DNA of 38,659 nucleotides from Planctomycetota bacterium (GTDB lineage: Bacteria > Planctomycetota > UBA1135 > UBA2386): assembly GCA_021776805.1 (NCBI GenBank), contig JAJFFD010000024.1, positions 1 to 38,659 on the forward strand. The letters run 5' to 3'. Positions 1 to 7,996 of this stretch are shown piece after piece. The notes beneath the pieces were generated by a model. That model had not been told where the DNA came from. It saw nothing but the letters and a program-made list of their open reading frames with translations, and did not search any database. Position numbers and translations under genes: made by a program. Numbering within the stretch: position 1 is the stretch's first letter; each line of letters opens with the position of its first letter.

Positions 1-1227
1 GTAGGAGATCTCGGCCATATCGGGGCCATCCAGCTGAATGACGATGACCTTGTCCATCAGATTGATCTCGAGGATGGTCCCGCTTATGCACTCGAGCATC
101 GCCGGCGCACGATCGCTACGGATATCGACCTTCAAGGCATCCGGCACCGTGTTGTCGTAGGCCGGACCTAGCCATTCTACATCGACGAACATGTCCTCTT
201 CGAGAGCGCTGAAGGGCAGGTGCCCCGTGTGACGCCCCATGCGCGGAACCCACTTGATCTTGGTGTCACCGGCGAAGACCTTCAGGGTCAGGGGCAACTC
301 GTTCGGCACGTTACGGCCCGACTTCTTGATGCGGAAAACCTCGAACATGAAGGCTCCCTCGTCGCCGAGGATCTCACGAATGACGCCACTCATGTCCGAC
401 TTGTTGCCGACGGACTTGGGATTCGGATCATCACCGGGCTCGACAATCTGAGCAGTCAGCACCAGCAAGAAGGCGCCATCGAGATAGCCGTCGACTTCGA
501 TTTTGGCACCATCGCCGAGAGCCATGAAGAACTCGTCGAGGCTGAGAGGCTCCGAGCCGGCTTCTTCCGTGAGGATGGCATCTTCATCGAAACGCATCTC
601 CACGATCATCCGCGAGTCATCGCAGAACTCGCCAAAGGCTGTTTCAGAATCTGCATTCGCAGATAGCACCCGGATCAGCTTGTTCTCGACCATGTGCTCG
701 TCGCCATTGCTGACCCTCATGTCAGGGCGCCATTCGACCACGCCATCACTGCGCTGCTGCATGTCGAGCCCCCTGTGCTCGATCATGAGCCAGTCAGGAC
801 GCTTTGCGTTCAAGTCGGTGGGCTCGGCGAAGGGCACCCGGATCCCATGTCCAGGAATCTCTATCTTGTGCTCCTCGCCGTTCTCGAGCGTGATGACCAG
901 ACTGTCGTCGATGAACATCAAGTGCACCGCAGCCTTTGCTCCAGGGGGGAAGGGCTCCAACTCAACACCCTCTGTAACACCCTCGGGATGAATCAGGTCA
1001 ACTAGGGGATTGCCCCGCAAGACGTTGCCACCGATCTCGCCGGTGGGTTCTTCAAAAGCCACCAGAGCCAGGCGGCCGCTGAGTTGTTCGCGCACATCGC
1101 CAGCCGTATCGATGAGGAGCGATTCTGCAGGAACTGTCTGCGAGCCAGAGCTCGAGCCACCTCCACCAGAACATGCGACGAGGAGGCTGAGAGGAAGGAG
1201 GGCGAGCAGGCGAGGATTGATGAGCAT
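1..1227 (-). CDS. Secreted lipoprotein of unknown function (3' end outside window)
   Basis: The frame is open from an ATG at 1227-1225 to the window edge (409 codons, no stop), so the C-terminus is missing. The N-terminus is a lipoprotein signal: a short basic start, a Leu-rich core, then L-V-A-C at residues 16-19, followed by a flexible Gly/Ser tract. Cys19 would be lipidated and the protein anchored facing the periplasm. The rest is acidic and beta-rich in appearance, with no motif I recognise; the acidic stretches (for example around residues 205-230) could bind cations, but that is a guess. No clear Shine-Dalgarno precedes the ATG. It diverges from the metalloprotease gene at 1623. I choose this frame over the three shorter plus-strand frames in the same DNA because it is unbroken, begins with a perfect lipobox and shows normal codon usage. 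Confidence 0.72.
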   Translation of the reverse strand, partial: MLINPRLLALLPLSLLVACSGGGGSSSGSQTVPAESLLIDTAGDVREQLSGRLALVAFEEPTGEIGGNVLRGNPLVDLIHPEGVTEGVELEPFPPGAKAAVHLMFIDDSLVITLENGEEHKIEIPGHGIRVPFAEPTDLNAKRPDWLMIEHRGLDMQQRSDGVVEWRPDMRVSNGDEHMVENKLIRVLSANADSETAFGEFCDDSRMIVEMRFDEDAILTEEAGSEPLSLDEFFMALGDGAKIEVDGYLDGAFLLVLTAQIVEPGDDPNPKSVGNKSDMSGVIREILGDEGAFMFEVFRIKKSGRNVPNELPLTLKVFAGDTKIKWVPRMGRHTGHLPFSALEEDMFVDVEWLGPAYDNTVPDALKVDIRSDRAPAMLECISGTILEINLMDKVIVIQLDGPDMAEISY

Positions 1228-1622
1228 GATGTCGGGAGAAGGCGAAGTGACGGTCGATTATGACCTGCCTACGCATAGCTTGGGGGGAAAAGCCTGGCAG
1301 TCTAATACGGCTAAGAGCATTCGATTTTTCGCGGCTCAGAATGACTTGCCCTGCAACCATCCCTCGAATGCCAACGAACCTGCGCCTGCACCGGGCATTC
1401 CACTGGAGTCCAGTGACTACGGCCAGAGCGAACAAACAAAGCTCCGGCTGCGAGTAGAATTCACGACAATCACGGTGAACGTTTCCCTGCTTCTGACTAT
1501 GAACACGCGGCGGTCGGTCTCTTGACCCCCGGGCCGCGATAATGCGATGCTGAGGGCTGTCCCCAGGGTCTACCCACCCTTGCCCGCTTCGCTCCCAGGA
1601 CATCCGCATCTACAGGAATAGC
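1228..1622. other. Divergent intergenic region, no gene found
   Basis: This 395-nt gap separates two divergent genes and should hold both promoters. A GATAAT that could serve as a -10 lies at 1538-1543, but I see no well-spaced -35 before it. AGGA at 1613-1616 region is a modest Shine-Dalgarno for the gene at 1623. Short frames on both strands here (for example 1010-1525 and 1052-1609) overlap each other and the lipoprotein gene and have no recognisable protein features, so I do not call them. Confidence 0.4.
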
Positions 1623-3392
1623 ATGCTCAACTGCCCCCAACTCGCCCTTGCCGGCGCCCTGGTCCTTTGCCTCTCCCCTCTGCAGGGCCAAGACCAGCAA
1701 GGCAACCCATCTCAGGAAGTCCCAGCTCCGGACTACATGCTCGACCAACTCGAGCTCACTGAGGGCAACTTGCAGAAGCTCGTGCTGCCAGTGGATGGGA
1801 TCGATGGCTTCGAAGTCGAAGTCAAGCTCGGTGAGAATCGCGAACGCATTAGCCTGCGCCGGCACGACATGCGGGCTGCCGGTTACAAGCTCCTCATCTC
1901 GGACGAGAACGGCATCCGCGAAGCGGAACCCGGCATCGTCTCCACCTACCGGGGCAGGGTCGTCGGTGACGAGGGCTCGGTGGTTGCTGCCACTCTGCGC
2001 AATGGCCAAGTGGAAGCAGTGATCCATATGAGTGACGGGGAACGCTTTGGCATTCACCCCACTCGCAAGATCGACGCCGACTTCGACGCCGCCAGTCATG
2101 TTGTCTACGACACGGACGACCTACTCGGTAGGGACGTGAGCTGCGGCGTCACGGCCATCCCGCTGGCTGCCCCGGCCGCTCCTGAGGCACTGACGCCGGA
2201 GATGGAGCCTCTGCGCGTGGCTGAGATTGCCCTGGACTGTGAGTTCACTTACTTCCAGTCCAACTTCTCCAGCATCGCCAATACCGAGGCAGATGCCCAG
2301 AACGTGCTGAACAATGTCGACGTCATCTATCAGCGCGATGTAGGCATCCAGTACGCGATCACCACTATTATCGTGCGCACCACAGCGGTCTATCAACAGA
2401 TAGATCCGGGCTCACTTCTCAACGAGTTCCGCCAGCGTTGGCAGAGCTTTCATAGGCTCGTCAACCGCGACGTGGCACACCTGCTCTTCAACAAGGGCAG
2501 GCGCGGCGGCACCATCGGCGTGGCCTTCCTCGGCACCATCTGCAATCGCCTCAACGGCTTCGGCGTTTCCGCTACCCGCTTCTCAACCTCCATGTCCCGG
2601 CGTGCTGGACTCACAGCTCATGAGCTCGGTCACAACTGGGGCGCAGGCCACTGCGATGCAGTCGGCAGCGCCTGCCGCATCATGTGCTCGGGCTTGGGCG
2701 GTTGCTCGGGAAACCTCACCAGCTTCGGCGCCAACTCGGTCGCTGCGATTACCAACCACAAGAACACGCGCTCCTGCCTGAGCTCACCCGAGCCGATCCT
2801 CAGCGCAGTCGATCCGAACGCGGTCACCGCCTTCGAATCCGGCGAGATCGTCCTCAGCGGCTCGAACCTGGGTTCGGTTACATCGATCGATATCGGCCCC
2901 CAGTCCTTCACGAGCTTCGTACCGGAAGACAACTCGACCATCCGCTTCACGCCAGATCAACCTTTGGAGATCAACTTCCTCAATCAGATCACGGTGACGA
3001 ATTCGTCTGGAACGAGCAACCCGCTCTTCCTCACGGTGACCGGCAACCATCCGAGCGTCCTCGTCGCGGACGCCTTCGTGAACGGGGCCAACCCCATCGA
3101 AATTGAGGCGCACTCGGACAAGGAATGGTTCGCTCTCCTCCTAGCCTCCCCCTTCGACATGCCGAGCTCCTTTCCAGGCATCGTCGATCTGGGTATCGGC
3201 GACAACTTCGCACGCCTGATCCAGGTCGAACTGGTTCAGGTTGGCACGGACGGAGCGCATACCTTCACGATCAACATGCCAGCTTCCTTTCCACGTCCGG
3301 GGGTATTGCACTGGCAGCTCGTGACCTTGGATGGCAATAACCCGGCCTTCCCTCTGGAAGTCTCCAACACGCAAACGATCACGATCTTCTGA
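1623..3392 (+). CDS. Secreted reprolysin-like zinc metalloprotease with C-terminal IPT/TIG-like domain
   Basis: A 589-residue exported protease. Residues 1-23 form a signal peptide ending near Leu-Gln-Gly-Gln. Residues about 35-180 resemble the propeptide of M12B (ADAM/reprolysin) peptidases. The catalytic domain, about 195-385, carries the metzincin zinc motif HELGHNWGAGH with ligands His333, His337 and His343 and catalytic Glu334. A Cys-rich stretch with a Met (C-R-I-M-C) follows and probably supplies the Met-turn; several Cys pairs suit an extracytoplasmic protein. After about residue 393 comes an IPT/TIG-like immunoglobulin fold, then a C-terminal beta domain. The ATG is preceded by AGGA six nucleotides away. 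It likely degrades external protein. The family call (M12B rather than another metzincin) is likely, not certain; the metalloprotease call is firm. Confidence 0.88.
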   Translation: MLNCPQLALAGALVLCLSPLQGQDQQGNPSQEVPAPDYMLDQLELTEGNLQKLVLPVDGIDGFEVEVKLGENRERISLRRHDMRAAGYKLLISDENGIREAEPGIVSTYRGRVVGDEGSVVAATLRNGQVEAVIHMSDGERFGIHPTRKIDADFDAASHVVYDTDDLLGRDVSCGVTAIPLAAPAAPEALTPEMEPLRVAEIALDCEFTYFQSNFSSIANTEADAQNVLNNVDVIYQRDVGIQYAITTIIVRTTAVYQQIDPGSLLNEFRQRWQSFHRLVNRDVAHLLFNKGRRGGTIGVAFLGTICNRLNGFGVSATRFSTSMSRRAGLTAHELGHNWGAGHCDAVGSACRIMCSGLGGCSGNLTSFGANSVAAITNHKNTRSCLSSPEPILSAVDPNAVTAFESGEIVLSGSNLGSVTSIDIGPQSFTSFVPEDNSTIRFTPDQPLEINFLNQITVTNSSGTSNPLFLTVTGNHPSVLVADAFVNGANPIEIEAHSDKEWFALLLASPFDMPSSFPGIVDLGIGDNFARLIQVELVQVGTDGAHTFTINMPASFPRPGVLHWQLVTLDGNNPAFPLEVSNTQTITIF

Positions 3393-3400
3393 TTTGGTCC

Positions 3401-3417
3401 GCTGCCGATCGGGCAGC
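3401..3417. terminator. Hairpin between convergent genes
   Basis: GCTGCC (3401-3406) and GGCAGC (3412-3417) are perfect inverted repeats around a 5-nt loop. The element sits in the 29-nt gap between the metalloprotease stop and the stop of the convergent methyltransferase gene, so it could serve both strands. There is no clear T tract on either side, so intrinsic termination is only plausible. Confidence 0.4.
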
Positions 3418-3421
3418 TGGA

Positions 3422-4111
3422 TCAGACCGCAGTACAGAGGGTCATCATGTGACCGGAGGCGAGGCGCGACAGAGGCACCTGTCGCGCCACCCGATAGCCG
3501 CATTCTGCAGCGATTGCGGCGACACGATTTGGCGGCATGCTGTTCTTCTCACGCTTGCTACTGACCTTGGCGCGGAGGCGGCGCGAGATCGCCTTGAGTG
3601 AGCGCGAGGAGAAATAGCTCATGATCACGTGCTTCCTCGCAACGCGGAACAACTCGCGCAAGTGCTTCTCCCGATCCGCGATCGTCGACAGATGATGATT
3701 TAGGCGAATGCTGATCAACATGTCGAAGCTGTCATCACGCAGGGGAAGGGCGAGGGTCGAAGCGCGCAGCAGGCCCGCCACCGTGGCGGCGTTGGTCTCC
3801 GCATTGAGAGCCAACATGCTCGGCGAGAGATCCGACTGGTAGATCCGGGAGGCATGCTCCCCGAGGAAACTCACCAGCCGGCCATAACCACAGGGAGTGT
3901 CGAGAACCGAATCTACCGCTCCTATCTCTGCGAAAAACTGGCGATAGATCTTCAGCTCACGCCGATCGGACAGCCTCCGATGCAGCTTGTCCTGATGGTC
4001 CGCTAGATAGGCCTGCGCCCCACGTGTAGACAGATAATTGTCCAACTTCCCTGGGGAGAGTCCCGTTTGGGATGCGCAAGATTCTTCTGATGCCTGATCG
4101 GAGGACGCCAT
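3422..4111 (-). CDS. Class I SAM-dependent methyltransferase
   Basis: A 229-residue protein with the Rossmann SAM-binding motif I, VLDTPCGYG, at about residues 69-77. An acidic strand end (Y-Q-S-D-L-S) follows about 20 residues later, then a post-I segment (LPLRDDSFDMLISIRLNHH) typical of Methyltransf_11-type enzymes. The substrate is unknown. The start is uncertain: the open frame begins with GTG at 4162, ATG lies at 4111 and TTG at 4045; I use the ATG. With any of these the 5' end overlaps the upstream kinase-like gene, by 155 nt with the chosen start. It is the last gene of the minus-strand run lysozyme-like / kinase-like / methyltransferase, which suggests a role in cell-envelope modification, by context only. 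Confidence 0.75.
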   Translation of the reverse strand: MASSDQASEESCASQTGLSPGKLDNYLSTRGAQAYLADHQDKLHRRLSDRRELKIYRQFFAEIGAVDSVLDTPCGYGRLVSFLGEHASRIYQSDLSPSMLALNAETNAATVAGLLRASTLALPLRDDSFDMLISIRLNHHLSTIADREKHLRELFRVARKHVIMSYFSSRSLKAISRRLRAKVSSKREKNSMPPNRVAAIAAECGYRVARQVPLSRLASGHMMTLCTAV

Positions 4112-4805
4112 GGAGAGCAAAGACAATGCGAAGCAGCTTGTGATGCCAGCGTTTTCTGCCACTGAGCTTACGCCAGATCCGCCGACTCAGCAGCCGGTCG
4201 CCATCCGCATAGCTCAAGACCAGTCGCAGACGCTCTGGCGATGAGAAAGCCAGACGGCGACGAGCGGAGAAGGCTGCATCGTAGAGATCCAAGCGAGCAC
4301 GAATCCCACCGAGAATGGAAGCCCTATCCCTAATCAAGGCTGGCTGATCGATGATGTGCAGCCGATCGACCGCGTCCACCAGGAGGTTCCTCGGCTGCAT
4401 GGTCAGGCTCAGAAACCCGGCGCGATGCATCTGCCCGAGGACCTCCCCATAGGCCTTGGCCAGCTCCCGCCGGCGGCGCCAATCCAGGCCAGCCGACAGG
4501 ATTTGATGGAGCGTTCTTCCGACCATGCGCTCGGTGAACAACCAAGACCTACAGACGCAGCCAAGGCGTCGCGTCTCACACCAGCCAAAGGCCGTGACCG
4601 TGCGCAGCCCGGCGCTGGCCAACCAATGCAGATTTGAATACTCGCGCTCAGCCTTCGAGCGCAGCAGGAAGGACCGCCAAAAGAACTTGGGTTGGGTTCG
4701 ATAGCACTTGCGAACGAGCTGTCGACCATCAGCGCTGATCCTCTCAACGCAAGTAAACTCCTCGTCCTTGATTGTCTCGAGGAGTTCGAGAGCCGGCAAA
4801 CTCAC
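3957..4805 (-). CDS. WaaP/Kdo-kinase-like protein, probably lacking the catalytic aspartate
   Basis: A 282-residue protein with the protein-kinase-like fold of lipopolysaccharide core kinases (WaaP/KdkA group). Visible landmarks are a beta-3 lysine region (V-R-K-C, Lys33), a helix-C glutamate (Glu53 or Glu55), the hinge, the catalytic-loop region MHRAGFLSLTMQPRNLLVD (126-144) and IIDQP (151-155) in the DFG position. Where active members have H-x-D, this protein has S-L-T, so Thr135 (codon ACC) replaces the catalytic Asp; Asn140 and Asp153 are kept. It may be a pseudokinase or use another base. GTG at 4805-4803 overlaps the TAG stop of the upstream gene by one base and has AGAGGA upstream, so translational coupling is likely and this start is preferred over the longer frame to 4934. 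Its C-terminus overlaps the methyltransferase gene. Confidence 0.68.
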   Translation of the reverse strand: MSLPALELLETIKDEEFTCVERISADGRQLVRKCYRTQPKFFWRSFLLRSKAEREYSNLHWLASAGLRTVTAFGWCETRRLGCVCRSWLFTERMVGRTLHQILSAGLDWRRRRELAKAYGEVLGQMHRAGFLSLTMQPRNLLVDAVDRLHIIDQPALIRDRASILGGIRARLDLYDAAFSARRRLAFSSPERLRLVLSYADGDRLLSRRIWRKLSGRKRWHHKLLRIVFALHGVLRSGIRRILRIPNGTLPREVGQLSVYTWGAGLSSGPSGQAASEAVRSA

Positions 4806-5425
4806 TAGGACTCGTTCCTCTTGTCCAGCTCCCGCCTCACCTTCGCCCAGTACTTCTCGGTGGCCTCCTTGCCTTGGCCGAGTGGCCCACCATTGTGAGT
4901 CCTGGCGATGACCTCGGCATTGGCGCGTGACCAATCCTCAGGAATCCACCGCAGCATGTAGGCCTTGACGACCAACTGTGCATAGAAGCGATCGGCACAG
5001 TCTTCGTAGCTGTAACCAGCCTCTGGCCCCAACTGCGGATCGAAGGCAACCGCATCCTGCCAGTAGATCCGATGAATCTGGAAGGGCCCTAGAGCCTTGC
5101 CATCATCTCCCCTCGGGGGGTTCGCCTCGCCGCCACTTTCCACCTGTCGAATCGCATCGAGGATGGCTTGTTGTTCTGCCGCAAAGGCAGGCACACCGAC
5201 CATGAGTGAGAGGATCAGCAGGGCCGCGATTCCAAAGAAACAAACAGTGGTGCGGCTCGATGCAGAGGCCTGAGTACCCCGGGAGAGTTCCCAGGGAAGA
5301 CGTAGGCTTCGCCCCTGCGGCTGGCCGGATTGCCGTTCGGTCTGCAACCGGAGACTCCTGAATGGTGGAAAGGGGCCAGTCTGAATCCAGCGCCTATCCC
5401 GGCCCAAGGGAAGGGCGACATTCAA
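4805..5425 (-). CDS. Exported i-type (destabilase-like) lysozyme domain protein
   Basis: A 206-residue protein. A hydrophobic segment at about 61-82 ends in A-F-A-A and looks like a signal peptide, but it is preceded by about 60 hydrophilic, basic residues with no internal ATG/GTG/TTG start I can find closer to it. The mature part matches invertebrate-type lysozymes: QVESGG with putative catalytic Glu96, a nearby Asp107/Asp108 as candidate second catalytic residue, GPFQIHRIYWQD (113-124), and RTHNGGPLG (175-183), the counterpart of the family's HNGGP signature. The expected action is cleavage of peptidoglycan in the periplasm or outside the cell. Most of the many disulfide cysteines of animal i-type lysozymes are missing (Cys143 remains), which is unusual relative to the animal enzymes. 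It leads a coupled run with the kinase-like gene. Confidence 0.72.
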   Translation of the reverse strand: MNVALPLGRDRRWIQTGPFPPFRSLRLQTERQSGQPQGRSLRLPWELSRGTQASASSRTTVCFFGIAALLILSLMVGVPAFAAEQQAILDAIRQVESGGEANPPRGDDGKALGPFQIHRIYWQDAVAFDPQLGPEAGYSYEDCADRFYAQLVVKAYMLRWIPEDWSRANAEVIARTHNGGPLGQGKEATEKYWAKVRRELDKRNES

Positions 5426-5469
5426 CGGCCGGTACTCTACAAACTGGTCCAGCCAAAGAGGATCAGTAA

Positions 5470-6873
5470 TTGACCGAAGAGCGGGAGAGCAGCCAGGAGG
5501 GGGGATTTCGCCGAGATCTCGGCAGTCTGGAGTCCTACGCGGTGCTCATCGGCACCCTGATCGGCGCGGGGATCTTCAAGGTAATCAGCGACACCTACCA
5601 GCAGACGGGCCCTAGCGGGATCCTCGGCCTGCTGGTCTTGGCGCCGGCGATCCTGACCACTTCGGTGGCCTACGCGGTCTACCTCTCCACTTCTCTGGGC
5701 CGGGAGCCAGGGGGTGAGTACAGTCACATTTCCCGAACCCTGGGTGGCAAGCGCCTGGCCTTCATCGGCACCTGGTTGAAGCTGATTGCCTACCTCGGCG
5801 CGGGAGCCTACCTCGCCAATGCCCTGGCTGAATACAGCCTGGAACTCTGCTCCCTCCTGGGGCTCTACGAGCTGCACGAGGGCTCCCCCACCAAGCTGGT
5901 CGCCGGCCTCTGGCTACTCTTCTTCTTCGCCGTCCATTCCTCCGGCGTGCGCTGGATCGGACGTGCCCAGGTATGGATGTGCCTCCTCCTCGGGCTCTCC
6001 ATTTTGGTCCTGGTAGTGCCCGGACTCTTCGCCATCGAGCTGGACAACTACAGCCCATTCTTTACTCAGGGTTTCTCCGGATTCGCGCTCAGCCTACCGC
6101 CCCTCTTCTTTGCCTTTGCGGGCTTCGAATCCCTCGCCCACGCTGCTGGTGAAGTCAAAGACAGCAATCGCCGGCTACCGGGGGTCTTCTTGCGGGGCAT
6201 CATCGCCACCACGGTCATCTTCCTGCTCATCGCCTTGGTTGCCTTCGGCGTGCGCCCGGAGGGCGGCATCGACGCAGGTCGCGCTCCACTCGCGGCGGTA
6301 GCCTCGGTCTACCTGCCTGGCGGTGCTGCGGCCTTGGTCGCCGTTGGCGGCATGATGGCGGCGGCGACATCCCTCAATGCCTCTCTCATCGTGCCGGCGC
6401 GCATCGCCTACATGCTCGCCAAAGATGAGTCTCTACCATCCTGGTTCTCAGCACTGACCTTACGGACTGGCATCCCGCAGCGCGGACTCAACCTCTCCCT
6501 GCTCATCATCGCTCTGCTTCTGGTGACAGACCAGCTACACCTGGCACTGGGGATCGCGGTCTTCGCCCTATTTGCGCTCTACGGGCTGCATAGCTTTGCC
6601 CTGCTTCTGTTGCCTTCGCGTAACCCGAGCTTGTACGCAGAGCAGCAGAGTGGCATCTCACGCCCGGTCCAGATCATCTCCGCCTGTCTTTCCATTCTGG
6701 CCATGTCCGCCCTGCTCATTCTTCAAGTTAGCGGCGACCTGGAGGAGATCACCGGCAAGCTCTTCGCCGAGAGGCGTTTCACCACCTCCGAGCTCTTCCT
6801 GGTCTGGGTGCTGATCGGCTCGGTCCTCTACGCCCTTACGAAGCGGGCCATGCATCGCCGCGGGCAGCCCTGA
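5470..6873 (+). CDS. APC-superfamily amino acid/polyamine permease
   Basis: A 467-residue inner-membrane transporter with about 12 predicted hydrophobic helices. The first helix carries GTLIGAGIF (28-36), the conserved substrate/ion-binding break of APC transporters, and helix 6 has the aromatic-rich FAFAGFESLAHAAGEVK, also typical (family motif F-x-G-F-E). The usual role is uptake or exchange of amino acids or polyamines; the substrate cannot be read from the sequence. The only usable start is TTG at 5470, supported by AGAGGA eight nucleotides upstream. It diverges from the lysozyme-like gene and converges with the oxygenase gene, leaving only 17 nt between stops. No partner gene suggests its substrate. 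Confidence 0.9.
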   Translation: MTEERESSQEGGFRRDLGSLESYAVLIGTLIGAGIFKVISDTYQQTGPSGILGLLVLAPAILTTSVAYAVYLSTSLGREPGGEYSHISRTLGGKRLAFIGTWLKLIAYLGAGAYLANALAEYSLELCSLLGLYELHEGSPTKLVAGLWLLFFFAVHSSGVRWIGRAQVWMCLLLGLSILVLVVPGLFAIELDNYSPFFTQGFSGFALSLPPLFFAFAGFESLAHAAGEVKDSNRRLPGVFLRGIIATTVIFLLIALVAFGVRPEGGIDAGRAPLAAVASVYLPGGAAALVAVGGMMAAATSLNASLIVPARIAYMLAKDESLPSWFSALTLRTGIPQRGLNLSLLIIALLLVTDQLHLALGIAVFALFALYGLHSFALLLLPSRNPSLYAEQQSGISRPVQIISACLSILAMSALLILQVSGDLEEITGKLFAERRFTTSELFLVWVLIGSVLYALTKRAMHRRGQP

Positions 6874-6890
6874 AGGAACTGGCTAGCCTT

Positions 6891-7973
6891 CTACTCATCC
6901 ACCGAGTAATCGTCGCCGTAGTACTTCGCGGTAGTTCGTGTGTGGAAGTTGATCGCTTTGATTGGCGCATACTTCGGCTCCCCGAGACCGGGGAGAACCT
7001 CGAGCATCTCATCCTCGCGCAAGTAGACGTTGGTCGGAAAGGAGATCCGCGCCTGAGTTGACCCTGCCGACTCCCTTGGCTGACTCACCCGATGAGTGGT
7101 CGAAGGCAGCAGGTCATTGCTGATGCGCTGCATGTAGTCGCCCGTATTCAAGATGATCGATCCCGGCGGCGCCTGCACCCGCACCCAGGAGAAGTTCTCA
7201 CGATTCAAGACCTGCAAGCCTTCGCTGCTCGGCGCCGGCAGCATGGTGAAGAGGGTCACGTCCTCATGGCCGAGGAGGCGTCCCTTCCCCGAGGCAGCTT
7301 GCTCGGGAGTAAGCGGCGGATAGTAGTTCAATCGCAGGGCAAAGTTCGTATCCCTGAGCTTCTCGTCATAGAGCTGCGGATCAACTCCCAAGAAACTCAG
7401 CACGCTCTGCATGATGGGCAGGAACAACTTCTCATGCGCCTGCATCATCGGCCTGAATGCGGCCTCATATTCCGCAGCCGGCCAAAACTTCTCCACTGGC
7501 ACCTGATCCGACCCCATGGCGAAGGCGCGCCGGCAGAAGACCCAGCCTTCCACCAAGTCCGGGTGAATGTCCGAGGTCTCCTCGATCGGAAAATAGCCCT
7601 GATTGATGGCGCCAAAACGGGCCGCGCGAAAGCGCATTTTCTCGCCCTGAGAAGGCTCGCAGAAGACTCTGGCCACGGACTGCTCAGCCTGCTTGTAAGT
7701 CTCTGCTGCGACGCCGTGCCCGGTGAGGATCGCGAAGCCAATATCCCGCATTGCGGTGCCCAGCTCCTGCACGAAGTCTGCACTCGCCTTTGGATCGCCA
7801 GCCAGAAGCCCGCTCATGTCGCAGACCTTGATCCGGTAGTCCTCGTCAAAGCGCTCCTCACCTTCGGCCTCAGCCAGCCGATAGTCCTGCTTCTTCTCGA
7901 CCTGTTCGTAGGCGATGAAGTCCTGGTTGCGCGCGTCCAGGTCGACCTCTTCCTCGGGTTTCTCTTCAATCAT
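6891..7973 (-). CDS. 2-oxoglutarate/Fe(II)-dependent oxygenase, isopenicillin-N-synthase family
   Basis: A 360-residue soluble enzyme. The N-terminal DIOX_N-like part (about 47-150) contains DIGFAILTGHG, the family's entry segment. The jelly-roll domain has the iron triad in GHEDVTLF (His236, Asp238) and TTHRV (His294), and the 2-oxoglutarate-binding R-x-S in QARISF (Arg309, Ser311). All key residues are present, so it should be active; the substrate is unknown. The first 45 residues are unusually acidic and not part of the fold. I use the ATG at 7973; a TTG at 7985 would add four residues. It lies 23 nt downstream of the alpha/beta hydrolase gene and is probably co-transcribed with it. Confidence 0.88.
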   Translation of the reverse strand: MIEEKPEEEVDLDARNQDFIAYEQVEKKQDYRLAEAEGEERFDEDYRIKVCDMSGLLAGDPKASADFVQELGTAMRDIGFAILTGHGVAAETYKQAEQSVARVFCEPSQGEKMRFRAARFGAINQGYFPIEETSDIHPDLVEGWVFCRRAFAMGSDQVPVEKFWPAAEYEAAFRPMMQAHEKLFLPIMQSVLSFLGVDPQLYDEKLRDTNFALRLNYYPPLTPEQAASGKGRLLGHEDVTLFTMLPAPSSEGLQVLNRENFSWVRVQAPPGSIILNTGDYMQRISNDLLPSTTHRVSQPRESAGSTQARISFPTNVYLREDEMLEVLPGLGEPKYAPIKAINFHTRTTAKYYGDDYSVDE

Positions 7974-7996
7974 GGGATCGCTCAACGCGCATCAGC

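Noticed and set aside
503..1525. Plus-strand ORFs at 503-991, 694-1005 and 1010-1525
   Set aside because: They overlap one another and run opposite to the better-supported lipoprotein frame on the minus strand.
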